Origin: an uncultured Lachnospiraceae bacterium
GTDB lineage: Bacteria > Bacillota > Clostridia > Lachnospirales > Lachnospiraceae
Reading direction: 5' to 3'
Assembly (NCBI GenBank): GCA_910588865.1
Contig: CAJUSJ010000024.1
Span: 1 to 48,401, forward strand
Length of the DNA stretch: 48,401 nucleotides
Position 1 is the stretch's first letter, and every line of letters starts with the position of its first letter. The notes below the pieces were generated by a model. It was not told the origin of the DNA, did no database searches, and saw only the letters and a list, made by a program, of their open reading frames with translations. Made by a program: the position numbers and the translations under genes. This document shows, in pieces, positions 9,568-17,299 of the stretch.

Positions 9568-10122
9568 TTATACTGTAAGAATCTCTTTGGTCTTGGCTTC
9601 TACGGCCTTGTCCACCTTCTCTGTCATCTTGTCGGTCAGCTTCTGGATCTTCGTGTTAGCCAGCTCCAGATCATCCTCTGACATCTCTCCGGATTTCTCC
9701 ATCTTCTTGAAAGTCTCGTTGGCATCCCGGCGGATATTGCGGATGGCCACCTTGGTGGCATCCCCTTTCTTCTTCACATCCTTGGCAAGAACCTTTCTGC
9801 GCTCCTCTGTCAGCTCCGGGAACACCAGACGGATCACGGTGCCGTCATTGGTGGGATTGATCCCCAGATCCGAGGTGAGAATGGCCTTCTCAATAACTTT
9901 CAGAAGGTTTTTCTCCCATGGCTGGATCACGATCATGCGGGCCTCGGGAACCGAGACATTGCCTACCTGCTGGATGGGAGTGGGGGTTCCGTAGTAATCC
10001 ACCCGGATCTTGTCCAGAACATGGGGATTGGCTCTCCCGGCCCTGATGGAGGCATACTCATCCTGCAATACCTCCAGTGACTTGTTCATCTTCTCTTCAT
10101 AATAATTCAGCTTCTCCTGCAT
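9568..10122 (-). CDS. frr: Ribosome recycling factor
   Basis: Acts with EF-G to split post-termination ribosomes. The 184-residue length and the family motifs fit well: YASIRAGRANPHVLDKI near the N-terminus, GTPTPIQQVGNVSVPEAR, and a C-terminal coiled helical part (RRKVLAKDVKKKGDATKVAIRNIRRD). A strong AAGGAGG SD precedes the ATG. It is the second gene of the operon, 39 nt after pyrH. Confidence 0.98.
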   Translation of the reverse strand: MQEKLNYYEEKMNKSLEVLQDEYASIRAGRANPHVLDKIRVDYYGTPTPIQQVGNVSVPEARMIVIQPWEKNLLKVIEKAILTSDLGINPTNDGTVIRLVFPELTEERRKVLAKDVKKKGDATKVAIRNIRRDANETFKKMEKSGEMSEDDLELANTKIQKLTDKMTEKVDKAVEAKTKEILTV

Positions 10123-10161
10123 GTTTCCTCCTTTTTATTGTCCATGGTATCCGGACATCTG

Positions 10162-10863
10162 TTATACAGTAATCACAGTACCGTTTATCTTTCCCCTCAT
10201 GGCATTGGCAATGCTGTCGGGCTCCCCCAGGTCAAAAACCGCCATGGGGATCTTGTGCTCCATACACATAATGGAGGCCGTCAGGTCCACTACAGCCAAT
10301 TTCTTCTCAATGACCTCTTCGATGCTGATGGTGTCGTACTTTTTGGCCTTCGGGTTTACCGCCGGGTCGCTGTCATAGACCCCATCCACAGACTTGGCCA
10401 GAAGGATCACGTCCGCTTCCATCTCCGCTGCCCTTAAGGTGATGCCGGTGTCTGTGGAAAAATAAGGATGTCCTGTGCCTCCCGCGAAAAACACTACTTT
10501 TCCCTGGCTGAAATACTTGTTAGCCAGGTCCTTGGAAAAGAGTTTTGTCATGGAACCGCAGACAAAGGGGGTCAGAATCTCGGTCTTCATCCCCGCTCCG
10601 CGGAAAATCTCGGACACATAGACGCAGTTCATCACAGTGGCCAACATGCCGATCTGGTCGGCTTTGGTCCGATCCATGGTACCGCTGGTCCGACCCCGCC
10701 AGAAATTGCCGCCGCCGATGACGATCCCCACTTCCACCCCGGCATCTGCCGATAATTTGACCTGTCGGGCCACTTCCTTCACCGTATCCTCGTCAAATCC
10801 GGTCTTTTTGGGACCCGCGAGGGCTTCGCCGCTTAATTTTAATAATACCCGATTCCACTTCAT
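10162..10863 (-). CDS. pyrH: Uridylate kinase (UMP kinase)
   Basis: Phosphorylates UMP to UDP; the bacterial hexameric amino-acid-kinase-fold type. The 233 residues carry the family motifs: RVLLKLSGEAL at the start, VIGGGNFWRG, and the C-terminal VVDLTASIMCMEHKIPMAVFDL. The SD is AAAGGAG. It is the first gene of this operon as seen here; rpsB and tsf, often next to it in Firmicutes, are absent upstream, where an S10 peptidase ends 43 nt away. Confidence 0.98.
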   Translation of the reverse strand: MKWNRVLLKLSGEALAGPKKTGFDEDTVKEVARQVKLSADAGVEVGIVIGGGNFWRGRTSGTMDRTKADQIGMLATVMNCVYVSEIFRGAGMKTEILTPFVCGSMTKLFSKDLANKYFSQGKVVFFAGGTGHPYFSTDTGITLRAAEMEADVILLAKSVDGVYDSDPAVNPKAKKYDTISIEEVIEKKLAVVDLTASIMCMEHKIPMAVFDLGEPDSIANAMRGKINGTVITV

Positions 10864-10893
10864 GTTACCAGTCTCCTTTGTTTACTGAAAACA

Positions 10894-10921
10894 AGTATAC
10901 CACAGATCAGGAACCTTGGAA
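10894..10921 (-). promoter_or_regulatory. Possible promoter of the pyrH-polC operon
   Basis: On the minus strand TTCCAA (10916-10921) and TATACT (10894-10899) are 16 nt apart, in the short gap before pyrH and slightly inside the end of the upstream gene. The -10 is good and the -35 is moderate. No terminator is visible between the S10 peptidase gene and pyrH, so read-through is also possible. Confidence 0.45.
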
Positions 10922-12337
10922 AGACTGTTTTGTGGCTTTTGCCACAAACCTTCTCAAGTCATCCCCCAGCATCCGGGCGCTCTCCTCCCCAAGGTAAGCC
11001 ATATGCCCGGATGGATATTCTCCTATGAGAACCCTGTCCGGATCCAGCTTGCTGTGCCGGGCCAGGAACCGGGCATTGCCCGCGGTGGTGCATAAGTCAA
11101 AAAGTCCGGAAGCGAAAAATACCTGCAGGCTTTTGTTTCTTCTCATGGCTGCCGCCAGGGCCTGGGCTGGATTTCTCTTGAATTTTCTGTCCCACTGCTG
11201 ATTGACTCCGTGGGCCAGCCCTTTGCTGCGGCGCTCCACGGTGATGCCAAGTTCCTGGCGCAGAAGGGCGAAGCCTGCCTGGTAGGCGGGAGTGTACTGT
11301 CCCATGGCCGGGTCGTCGGCAATGACGTTGGCGTCAGGGATGTCCGGAAGATCCGGCCAGGTGTAGCGGCTGTCGTAGAAGCCCACCACCTGATGGGTAT
11401 TTTTTAAAAGCTGCTTCATGTAATCACGGGTGGGGATATCCTGCCAGTTCTGTCTTACATAGTCTTCCTCAAGGCCAGTGAAATAAGCAAGCTTTTTCAC
11501 CAGTTCTTCTTTTTTCTCCTCAGGAAGGGCATCTCCCTCATAAAAAGCAGGCAGATATTCTGTTCTTGTAAACTCATAGGCCTGGTTTACAAACTCGGTC
11601 AGGCCTGGCTTGCCGTCCGGATTGTGGTAGTGGTTGGTAGCTGCCATAGATGGAAGGTTTAAGGACATCTGGGAGAAGGCTGTGGGTTCATAAAAATAGG
11701 TTCCCAAAAGAAGGATTCCGCTGACAGAGATTCCAAGGGTATCCTGGTTTTCCGGCCCGCCTCCCAGCAGTTCAGCGGCCAGAAGGGCGGAACGGCCGGT
11801 GCCGTAGCTCTCCCCGGCCAGGATCACCGGGCTGTTGTGGCGGTTGTAGCGGGTGAGCCATCCATCCACGAACATGGCCAGCTGGCGGATATCCGCGTCA
11901 GAGCCATAAAATTCCTCTTTGGCAGCCTGGTCAAACAGCCGTCCCAGGCCAGTGCCCACCATATCCACCACCACGATGTCGCAGATATCCAAAAGGCAGT
12001 TGGGGTTGTCCTCCAGCTCAAAAGGCGGAACCGTGGGCAGGTTGATCTCGTCAGCCAGTTTCACCCTCCTTGGACCTACCAGGCCCAGATGGAGCCATAA
12101 ACTGGCAGAGCCGGGGCCGCCGTTGTAGGCAAACATTACCGGCCTTTTGGAGGGATCTTCCACGTCACCGCGGAAATAGGCGTAGGAATAGATGGTCGCC
12201 ACCGCTTTTCCCTCTTCATTAAAGAAAAAATTGTCCTCGCACACTGTGCGGTAGGGGATGGTCTGGCCATTCAGACAGATGGTATGATCCGATTCATAAC
12301 GGGTCTTTTCCCAGCACTCTTGAAAATGCACATTCAT
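10907..12337 (-). CDS. Serine carboxypeptidase-like protein (peptidase family S10)
   Basis: An alpha/beta hydrolase of the serine carboxypeptidase type, expected to remove C-terminal residues from peptides. The 476-residue frame shows the S10 oxyanion motif FAYNGGPGSAS (about 69-79), the nucleophile elbow GESYGTG with Ser177, an acidic-residue region FASGLFDLCTTAG and the C-terminal His in YPSGHMAYLG. No signal peptide is apparent, so it may be cytoplasmic. The ATG at 12337 was chosen because AGGAGG lies 9 nt upstream; an earlier in-frame start would run into the ABC ATPase gene. It lies 4 nt after that ATPase gene, as the last gene of the co-directional run from queK. The substrate is unknown. 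Confidence 0.88.
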   Translation of the reverse strand: MNVHFQECWEKTRYESDHTICLNGQTIPYRTVCEDNFFFNEEGKAVATIYSYAYFRGDVEDPSKRPVMFAYNGGPGSASLWLHLGLVGPRRVKLADEINLPTVPPFELEDNPNCLLDICDIVVVDMVGTGLGRLFDQAAKEEFYGSDADIRQLAMFVDGWLTRYNRHNSPVILAGESYGTGRSALLAAELLGGGPENQDTLGISVSGILLLGTYFYEPTAFSQMSLNLPSMAATNHYHNPDGKPGLTEFVNQAYEFTRTEYLPAFYEGDALPEEKKEELVKKLAYFTGLEEDYVRQNWQDIPTRDYMKQLLKNTHQVVGFYDSRYTWPDLPDIPDANVIADDPAMGQYTPAYQAGFALLRQELGITVERRSKGLAHGVNQQWDRKFKRNPAQALAAAMRRNKSLQVFFASGLFDLCTTAGNARFLARHSKLDPDRVLIGEYPSGHMAYLGEESARMLGDDLRRFVAKATKQSFQGS

Positions 12338-12341
12338 GGCA

Positions 12342-13115
12342 TTAATCCTCCTTTTGGCGTTGAAACCAATAATATTTTTTTCCCGTCTCATCCGCTCCGC
12401 GGCGGATCTTGAGACGAAATACGTTTTCTAAAATTCCTCTGTCCAGGATCTCATCCGGTGTTCCCGCGTCGGCTACCGCCCCATTTTCCATGACCGTTAT
12501 CCTGTCCGCGAAGGTTAAGCAGTGGCTTAAGTCGTGGAGCACCGCCGCCACGGCCTTTCCTTCCCCGGAAAGCTGTTTTAAAATATCCATCAGCTCCAGC
12601 TGGCAGGAAATATCCAGATAGGTGGTGGGTTCGTCCAAAAGGATGGAAGGGGCGTTTTGCACAAGGGCCATGGCCACACAGGCTTTCTGCCTCTCTCCCC
12701 CTGACAGCTCCGACATCAGGCGGTGCCTTAGGTCCTGGATCCCCATTTTCTCAAGAGCCCAGTCCACCATATCCTGGTCCTCTTTTGTGTAATGCCTCGG
12801 ATAGACGATATAGGGAAATCTTCCGTGGAGAACCATGCGGGCCACCGTGAGGTTCACCTCATTCCGGCTCTGGGGCACATAGGCCACCCGTTTTGCCCGT
12901 TCCCTGGCATTCCAGAAATCCGCTGGCCTGCCATCCAGCAGGACCCGACCCTGGTAAATTCTGGTCTGGCCCATGATGGACTTTAACAGAGTGCTTTTGC
13001 CGCACCCGTTAGGGCCCGCGATTACAGTCAGGCTCCCTGGTTCCGCCTGCCAGGCAATATCCCTTATAGCAGGCTTTTGACCGTACCCCGCTGTCAGGGC
13101 TTCACACCTAATCAT
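12342..13115 (-). CDS. ABC transporter ATP-binding protein, siderophore/cobalamin (FecE/BtuD) type
   Basis: The ATPase subunit partnering the FecCD-type permease encoded just upstream. From the chosen ATG (SD AGGAGGAGGAG) it has 257 residues: Walker A AGPNGCGKST (33-42), signature LSGGERQ, Walker B SILLDEPTTYLD, and the H-loop His in AAVLHDLSHC. It overlaps the end of the permease gene by 8 nt (ATGATTAG), which indicates coupled translation. The Fe3+-siderophore, heme or corrinoid substrate cannot be told apart, and no substrate-binding protein gene is adjacent. Confidence 0.93.
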   Translation of the reverse strand: MIRCEALTAGYGQKPAIRDIAWQAEPGSLTVIAGPNGCGKSTLLKSIMGQTRIYQGRVLLDGRPADFWNARERAKRVAYVPQSRNEVNLTVARMVLHGRFPYIVYPRHYTKEDQDMVDWALEKMGIQDLRHRLMSELSGGERQKACVAMALVQNAPSILLDEPTTYLDISCQLELMDILKQLSGEGKAVAAVLHDLSHCLTFADRITVMENGAVADAGTPDEILDRGILENVFRLKIRRGADETGKKYYWFQRQKED

Positions 13116-14100
13116 GACTCCTCCTCCTTCTCTGCTGAAACAGAAGGTATAAAAAGAAGGGCGCGCCCACAAAGGATAAAAGAATACCTGTGGGGATCTC
13201 ATAAGGGGCCCACAGAGTTCTGGCCGCCAGGTCGCAGACCATGACAAAACAGGCACCGAACAGGGCGGTAAATGGCAGAAGGTAGCCGCACTCCTCCCCC
13301 ACCATCCGTCTGGCCATGTGGGGGGCGATCAGTCCCACAAACCCCAGAAGCCCCGCGAAGCTGACAGCGGCTCCCGCCAGAGCGGCGGCCAGGGTCAGAA
13401 ACAGGAACCGGAAAAGCCGGATGTTCAGACCCACTGACATGGCAACCTGCTCCCCAAGTCCCAGGACCTCCAGCTCGTTTCCCAAAAGACACACAAAAAG
13501 GAGGCATAGGACGATAAAGATTCCCGCGGGTACCAGCACCTGGACGCTGACCGCGGAGAAGCCTCCCAGGCGGAAGCTGTAGGTGCTGGTCAGGGTGTCA
13601 TTGCCAAAGGTGTGGACCAGGTCCGAGGCCGCGTTTAACAGGCTGTTCACCGACACGCCTGCCAGAACCAGGGTTACCCTGGAGGCTCCTGTCTTCTTTG
13701 CCAGACCGTAGATAAACAGCACCGCGGCCAGAGCCCCGAAAAAGGCAGCCGCCGGCATCAGACGGTAGGAAAGGGGAAAAAAATAACCGCACAGTACCAC
13801 AGCCAGCCCAGCCCCCGCGTTGACTCCGATGATATTGGGCCCGGCCAGGGGATTCTGGAGCACATTCTGGATCACCACTCCCGCCACAGCCAGCCCGCTT
13901 CCCGCCAGAGCGCAGGCCGCGGTCCTGGGAATCCGGACGCGCAGAAGGATATTCTCGTGGACCGCCTGGCCCCTGCCCCCTATGACTGCCAGAATCTCCG
14001 AAAAGGAGATGTTTACGCTTCCCGCGGCAGCGGACAAAAAGCAGGACAGGCAGAAAAGCAGGAACACGCTGGCCAGGGCCCGCCCTCTGTTCTTATCCAT
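13108..14100 (-). CDS. FecCD-family ABC transporter permease (iron-siderophore/heme/cobalamin type)
   Basis: Membrane subunit of a type II importer. The 330 residues carry about nine to ten hydrophobic segments and the family motifs RVRIPRTAACALAGSGLAVAG, NPLAGPNIIGVNAGAG and, in the C-terminal part, GFVGLIAPHMARRMVG. One permease gene would form a homodimer. It overlaps the end of aroD by 8 nt and the start of the ATPase gene by 8 nt. The solute-binding lipoprotein usually found first in such operons is missing; aroD takes its place. Confidence 0.93.
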   Translation of the reverse strand: MDKNRGRALASVFLLFCLSCFLSAAAGSVNISFSEILAVIGGRGQAVHENILLRVRIPRTAACALAGSGLAVAGVVIQNVLQNPLAGPNIIGVNAGAGLAVVLCGYFFPLSYRLMPAAAFFGALAAVLFIYGLAKKTGASRVTLVLAGVSVNSLLNAASDLVHTFGNDTLTSTYSFRLGGFSAVSVQVLVPAGIFIVLCLLFVCLLGNELEVLGLGEQVAMSVGLNIRLFRFLFLTLAAALAGAAVSFAGLLGFVGLIAPHMARRMVGEECGYLLPFTALFGACFVMVCDLAARTLWAPYEIPTGILLSFVGAPFFLYLLFQQRRRRSHD

Positions 14101-14863
14101 TTTCCTGGCTTTCGTGGATCACATCCAGGACTTTGGCCAGATCATTCACCACCACCTGCCCTGGAGCCGACCGCTTTCCGGCCGCGCCGTAGGTCACCGC
14201 GGAACCGAAGGTCTCGCCTGCCAGACGGCTGACCACTCCGGCTCCGGACATGGACATGGTGATGATGGGACCTTTGGCATACTGCTCGCTCATCTCCAGA
14301 GTAGCCGCCAGCAGGGCCAGCACATCCCCCTTAACCTGGGGCATCACCGCGATCTTAGGGATATCCGCCCCCAGGTCCTGCATCTTTTTCAGCCGTCCCA
14401 GGATGGTTTCCCGGGATGGGGTTTTCCGGAAATCATGGCTGGAGACAATGACTCTCACCTGGTATTCATGGGCATAGCTTATAAGAGAAGCCACCTCTTC
14501 ATCTCCTGTAAAAAGCTCTACATCCAACAGATCCACAAAACCGCTTGCCGCTACAGCCCGGTTAAGAGCCACATACTCTTCTGCCTCTAACGACCTCTCC
14601 CCGCCTTCCTTTGATGTGCGGAACGTAAAAAGCAGAGGAATATCCTCCAGGATCTCTCTCAGCTTCCCGACAGTATCCAGAACCTTTGACACATCGGCCA
14701 CATCCTCATACCAGTCAGCCCGCCACTCCACCAGATCAGCGGCAAGCTGGCAGAATCCCCGGGCTTCCTCCAGGATCTCTTCCGCGGAAGAGGACACAAT
14801 GGGCACGCAGATCTTGGGCCTGCCTATTCCGATGGTAACATTTCTTACTTTTACTGTATCCAT
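14093..14863 (-). CDS. aroD: Type I 3-dehydroquinate dehydratase
   Basis: Shikimate-pathway enzyme that dehydrates 3-dehydroquinate through a Schiff base. The 256-residue TIM barrel has the expected landmarks: KICVPIVSSS at strand 1, LVEWRADWYE, FTFRTSKEGG, the catalytic His in VIVSSHDF, the Schiff-base Lys in DIPKIAVMP, and MSMSGAG. The SD is AGGAGG. It starts 15 nt after the queL-like gene and overlaps the permease gene. A role in queuosine metabolism is not expected; it may simply be carried in the run. Confidence 0.96.
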   Translation of the reverse strand: MDTVKVRNVTIGIGRPKICVPIVSSSAEEILEEARGFCQLAADLVEWRADWYEDVADVSKVLDTVGKLREILEDIPLLFTFRTSKEGGERSLEAEEYVALNRAVAASGFVDLLDVELFTGDEEVASLISYAHEYQVRVIVSSHDFRKTPSRETILGRLKKMQDLGADIPKIAVMPQVKGDVLALLAATLEMSEQYAKGPIITMSMSGAGVVSRLAGETFGSAVTYGAAGKRSAPGQVVVNDLAKVLDVIHESQENG

Positions 14864-14878
14864 AGATACCTCCTGTTC

Positions 14879-15577
14879 TCAGCCGACTCCGAAATCCGTG
14901 ATCTTATACAATACTTCCACGGACGGATCCTCAAGCAGCCAGGAATATTCCTTCATAAACCATTCCACCAGCGCCTCATCCCTCCTGATGGAGGTGGTAT
15001 TGTTATTATATACGTTTATGGTTCCCAATTGGAAGTATTTTTTCAGACAATCAATATCATGGTCGATCATCTGCTTTGTCTGTCCCTTGATCCCCACCAT
15101 GAGACATGGGGAGTCAAAATACCGGGCCACCTCTCCGGGCCCCTCAAAGTCCGCGTGTTTGTTTAAGACCTTCTGCCGGAAATCCCTGTCAAAGGTCTCC
15201 ACGCCGATCTTAAAAAGGATGGGGACCGGCATCCTCTTCCTCATGGCCTCCAGGTGATTTCGGTACATCCAGTGGGACTCAAAGAACAGTTTTTTAATAT
15301 GGGTCTGCTTAATGATCCCGGCGATATCCTCAAGGGTCCTCTCCGGCAGCTCAAAACAGCTCCCTGAGTTGATCACCTCCAGAACCCCCATCTGGCCTGT
15401 GACGCGGCTTAAAACCTGCCGGTTCAGCTCCACCATGGCTTTCCCATCCCTGCTGTTGTCTTCTATGTAATCGCAGAAAGAGCATCTTCCCCAGGCGCAG
15501 GGAAAGCCTTTGAGAAGACAGATCTCCCGTTGGTTTTTTGCGGTAATAAGGCTGTAGCGCTCATCTGGCACTCCCAT
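14879..15577 (-). CDS. queL: Radical-SAM queuine lyase-like protein (QueL type)
   Basis: A compact 232-residue radical-SAM protein. The cluster motif is seen as Cys27-X4-Cys32-X2-Cys35 (GFPCAWGRCSFCDY), one residue longer than the canonical CX3CX2C. Other landmarks are INSGSCFELP, FFESHWMYR and FKIGVETFD. A small radical-SAM subgroup in C. difficile and relatives is known to cleave queuine to preQ1. Assignment here rests on size, motif and context: it directly follows an ECF S component and a nucleosidase gene, behind a preQ1-I aptamer. The start overlaps the end of the S-component gene by 17 nt. Without context it would be called only a radical-SAM protein. Confidence 0.82.
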   Translation of the reverse strand: MGVPDERYSLITAKNQREICLLKGFPCAWGRCSFCDYIEDNSRDGKAMVELNRQVLSRVTGQMGVLEVINSGSCFELPERTLEDIAGIIKQTHIKKLFFESHWMYRNHLEAMRKRMPVPILFKIGVETFDRDFRQKVLNKHADFEGPGEVARYFDSPCLMVGIKGQTKQMIDHDIDCLKKYFQLGTINVYNNNTTSIRRDEALVEWFMKEYSWLLEDPSVEVLYKITDFGVG

Positions 15578-16136
15578 AGCCCAGTTCTCCTCTCAATTTT
15601 TCCTTAAGATCATGGGGCAGGACTTTCAGAAGCCTTGCCACCAGAAACAGGCTGATCCAGCGGTCAGCGTAATCGGTCAGGATCTGCACCAGAAAAATAC
15701 TGGCGGTCAGACCCAGCGGCGTTTTTGCCAGGATCTGCACCAGAACCGTGGAGCCTGACGATGTGATGCCTCCAAAGACCAGGGCGCAGATCATGGAACT
15801 TAATATGGTGCCCGGGATGGACACAGCCAGGGCTGACAGCCACAGCGGCCTGCCCGCTTTCTTCCACACCAGGCCGGCCATGAACCCGGTCACTATCCCA
15901 ACAGGGGCAAAATACAGGGAGTAGATGTCCGTGGTCACTCCCATAATGATTCCGCTTAACAGGTTGGGCAGCATACCGAACCAGGGGCCAAGAAGCGCGC
16001 CTGTAAAGATGGTTCCAATGCTGTCCAGATACACAGGCAGGCGCAGGGCCAGGGCCAGCTGCCCTCCAGCCACATTGATCCCCACGGCCATGGCCACCAG
16101 GCACAGCTGAACGGGGGTTACTTTGATGGGTTTCAT
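15561..16136 (-). CDS. qrtT: ECF transporter S component, probable queuine/queuosine uptake (QrtT-like)
   Basis: A 191-residue hydrophobic protein with about five to six membrane segments, the size and layout of an energy-coupling-factor substrate-capture subunit. Typical S-component sequence is seen at YLDSIGTIFTGALLGPWFGMLPNLL and again near ILTDYADRWISLFL. It would work with shared EcfA/A'/T subunits encoded elsewhere. ECF transporters of this group were linked to queuine uptake in gut clostridia. It overlaps the nucleosidase gene by 4 nt (ATGA), with GGGGGTGG inside that gene as SD, and overlaps queL by 17 nt. The specificity is inferred from neighbours and riboswitch. Confidence 0.8.
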   Translation of the reverse strand: MKPIKVTPVQLCLVAMAVGINVAGGQLALALRLPVYLDSIGTIFTGALLGPWFGMLPNLLSGIIMGVTTDIYSLYFAPVGIVTGFMAGLVWKKAGRPLWLSALAVSIPGTILSSMICALVFGGITSSGSTVLVQILAKTPLGLTASIFLVQILTDYADRWISLFLVARLLKVLPHDLKEKLRGELGYGSAR

Positions 16137-17119
16137 GACACCACCCCCTTTAAGAGAACAGGAAGCAGGTCAAGGTCCTCCTCCGCCATCCCCAAAAGCC
16201 TTGAGAAAAACAGGCGGAAAAATTTCAGGGGATAGGTCTGGGTCAGCACCAGGGCATTGGGGGACCTGCGGTAAAAGTTCGTGGAGTCCACCACGGTCTG
16301 TCCCATGGAGACGCCTCCCCTCTCCACCTGGGTATATGCCTCGAAACCGCCGCACAGGCTTCTGTCCGCGAAATAGGCCACTGCCAGGGGATCATTGATG
16401 ACGCATCCGATGAGATGCTCCTGCTGCCAGTGAAAATCAAAATAAAATTTTGTGATCTTCTCTACAAATTCTCCTGTGTGGGGATCAAGACGTTTCATGT
16501 ATTCCAGAAGATCCGGAGTCAGGACGATCTTTCTGGTCACGTCAAGGCCTACCATGGAAATGGTCTTTCCAAGGCTTTCCATGGCCTCATAGACCAGCGC
16601 CGCCCCGTCAGGGTCAGCCCAGTAGTTGTATTCCGCCACAGGGGAACAGTTGCCGTGGCTTCGGAAGCTGCCCCCCATGGAAACGATCTCCTCGATCTGT
16701 CCAAAGGCCTGGGGATCCTCCTGGTACAGCGTCGCCAGATTGGTCAGAGGTCCAAGGGCAATGACGGAGCAGGACCCCTTTTTTATGGTTTCCGCCATGA
16801 AACTGGTGGCTGTTAAGGTCTGCTCATATCCCGGGATCTCCGGAAGAAAGCTTTCCCCAAGGCCGTCACTTCCATGGGTGTCTAAAGCATTTACATACTC
16901 TCTTTTTAATGGTGTTTTTGCCCCCGCGAACACAGGGACATCCAGCCGCCCCATGAAATCCAGGACTTTTTTCGCGTTCGATACGCCCATGTCGACGGGG
17001 CTGTTGCCGCAGACCACGGTGATGCCCGCCACCTCAAGCTCTTCCATGGACAGGGCCAGCATCAGGGCCAGGCTGTCGTCGATTCCAGGGTCACAGTCAA
17101 TAATCACTTTTCTCTTCAT
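16133..17119 (-). CDS. queK: Nucleoside N-ribohydrolase, probable queuosine nucleosidase (QueK-like)
   Basis: Member of the inosine-uridine nucleoside hydrolase fold. The calcium/ribose-binding signature is at the N-terminus (IIDCDPGIDDSLALMLAL, Asp8/Asp10/Asp14/Asp15), with VIALGPLTNLA in the middle and a C-terminal Asp in INDPLAVAYF. The 328-residue length is normal. In the known queuine salvage pathway a dedicated member releases queuine from queuosine nucleoside. Here it is first in a tightly overlapped queK-qrtT-queL set directly behind a preQ1-I aptamer, which favours that role over general purine/pyrimidine salvage. The SD is AAGGAAGGAG. Confidence 0.82.
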   Translation of the reverse strand: MKRKVIIDCDPGIDDSLALMLALSMEELEVAGITVVCGNSPVDMGVSNAKKVLDFMGRLDVPVFAGAKTPLKREYVNALDTHGSDGLGESFLPEIPGYEQTLTATSFMAETIKKGSCSVIALGPLTNLATLYQEDPQAFGQIEEIVSMGGSFRSHGNCSPVAEYNYWADPDGAALVYEAMESLGKTISMVGLDVTRKIVLTPDLLEYMKRLDPHTGEFVEKITKFYFDFHWQQEHLIGCVINDPLAVAYFADRSLCGGFEAYTQVERGGVSMGQTVVDSTNFYRRSPNALVLTQTYPLKFFRLFFSRLLGMAEEDLDLLPVLLKGVVS

Positions 17120-17160
17120 TGTTGCTCTCTCCTTCCTTTTGTGGGAACATCAAGAACAGC

Positions 17161-17191
17161 AAAAGCAGCACCCTGCCGGAGACAGAGCGCC
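17161..17191 (-). terminator. Possible riboswitch-controlled terminator before queK
   Basis: On the minus strand, about 10 nt after the aptamer, an 11-bp stem with several G-U pairs forms between 17181-17191 and 17167-17177 around a 3-nt loop. It is followed by GCTTTT. The U tract is short, so this is only a candidate expression platform; control at a later step is also possible. Confidence 0.4.
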
Positions 17192-17200
17192 TCTTCTTTT

Positions 17201-17236
17201 GCCTAGTTTTTTATACTGGGAGGTTCTCGAACCAGT
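17201..17236 (-). promoter_or_regulatory. preQ1-I riboswitch aptamer
   Basis: Read on the minus strand, a 5-bp P1 stem (ACTGG 17232-17236 with CCAGT) encloses a 12-nt loop beginning TTC and ending in C at aptamer position 17, the preQ1-recognising cytosine in the B. subtilis aptamer. It is followed by the A-rich tail ATAAAAAACTAGG. Length, loop size and tail match the B. subtilis queC-leader aptamer position for position. The pseudoknot pairs G11-C31 and A10-U32 are kept and C8-G34 can add to it, while position 9 opposite A33 is a G. It lies 82 nt before the queK start codon. Confidence 0.87.
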
Positions 17237-17238
17237 CG

Positions 17239-17259
17239 CGTGCCTGTGTAAGGCACGCC
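17239..17259. repeat. 7-bp perfect inverted repeat in the queK leader region
   Basis: GCGTGCC and GGCACGC flank a 7-nt spacer. It lies immediately upstream of the aptamer on the minus strand and about 40 nt after the stop of the M20 peptidase gene. No U tract follows on either strand, so a terminator is not supported; it may be a leader hairpin. Confidence 0.5.
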
Positions 17260-17299
17260 TATTGGTGTAAATGCCGCATGCGCCGCGGAACTTTTCCGG

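Noticed and set aside
17239..17259. Hairpin as terminator of the M20 gene or start of a riboswitch
   Set aside because: No U tract on either strand; the aptamer itself lies next to it at 17201-17236, so only a leader hairpin is claimed.
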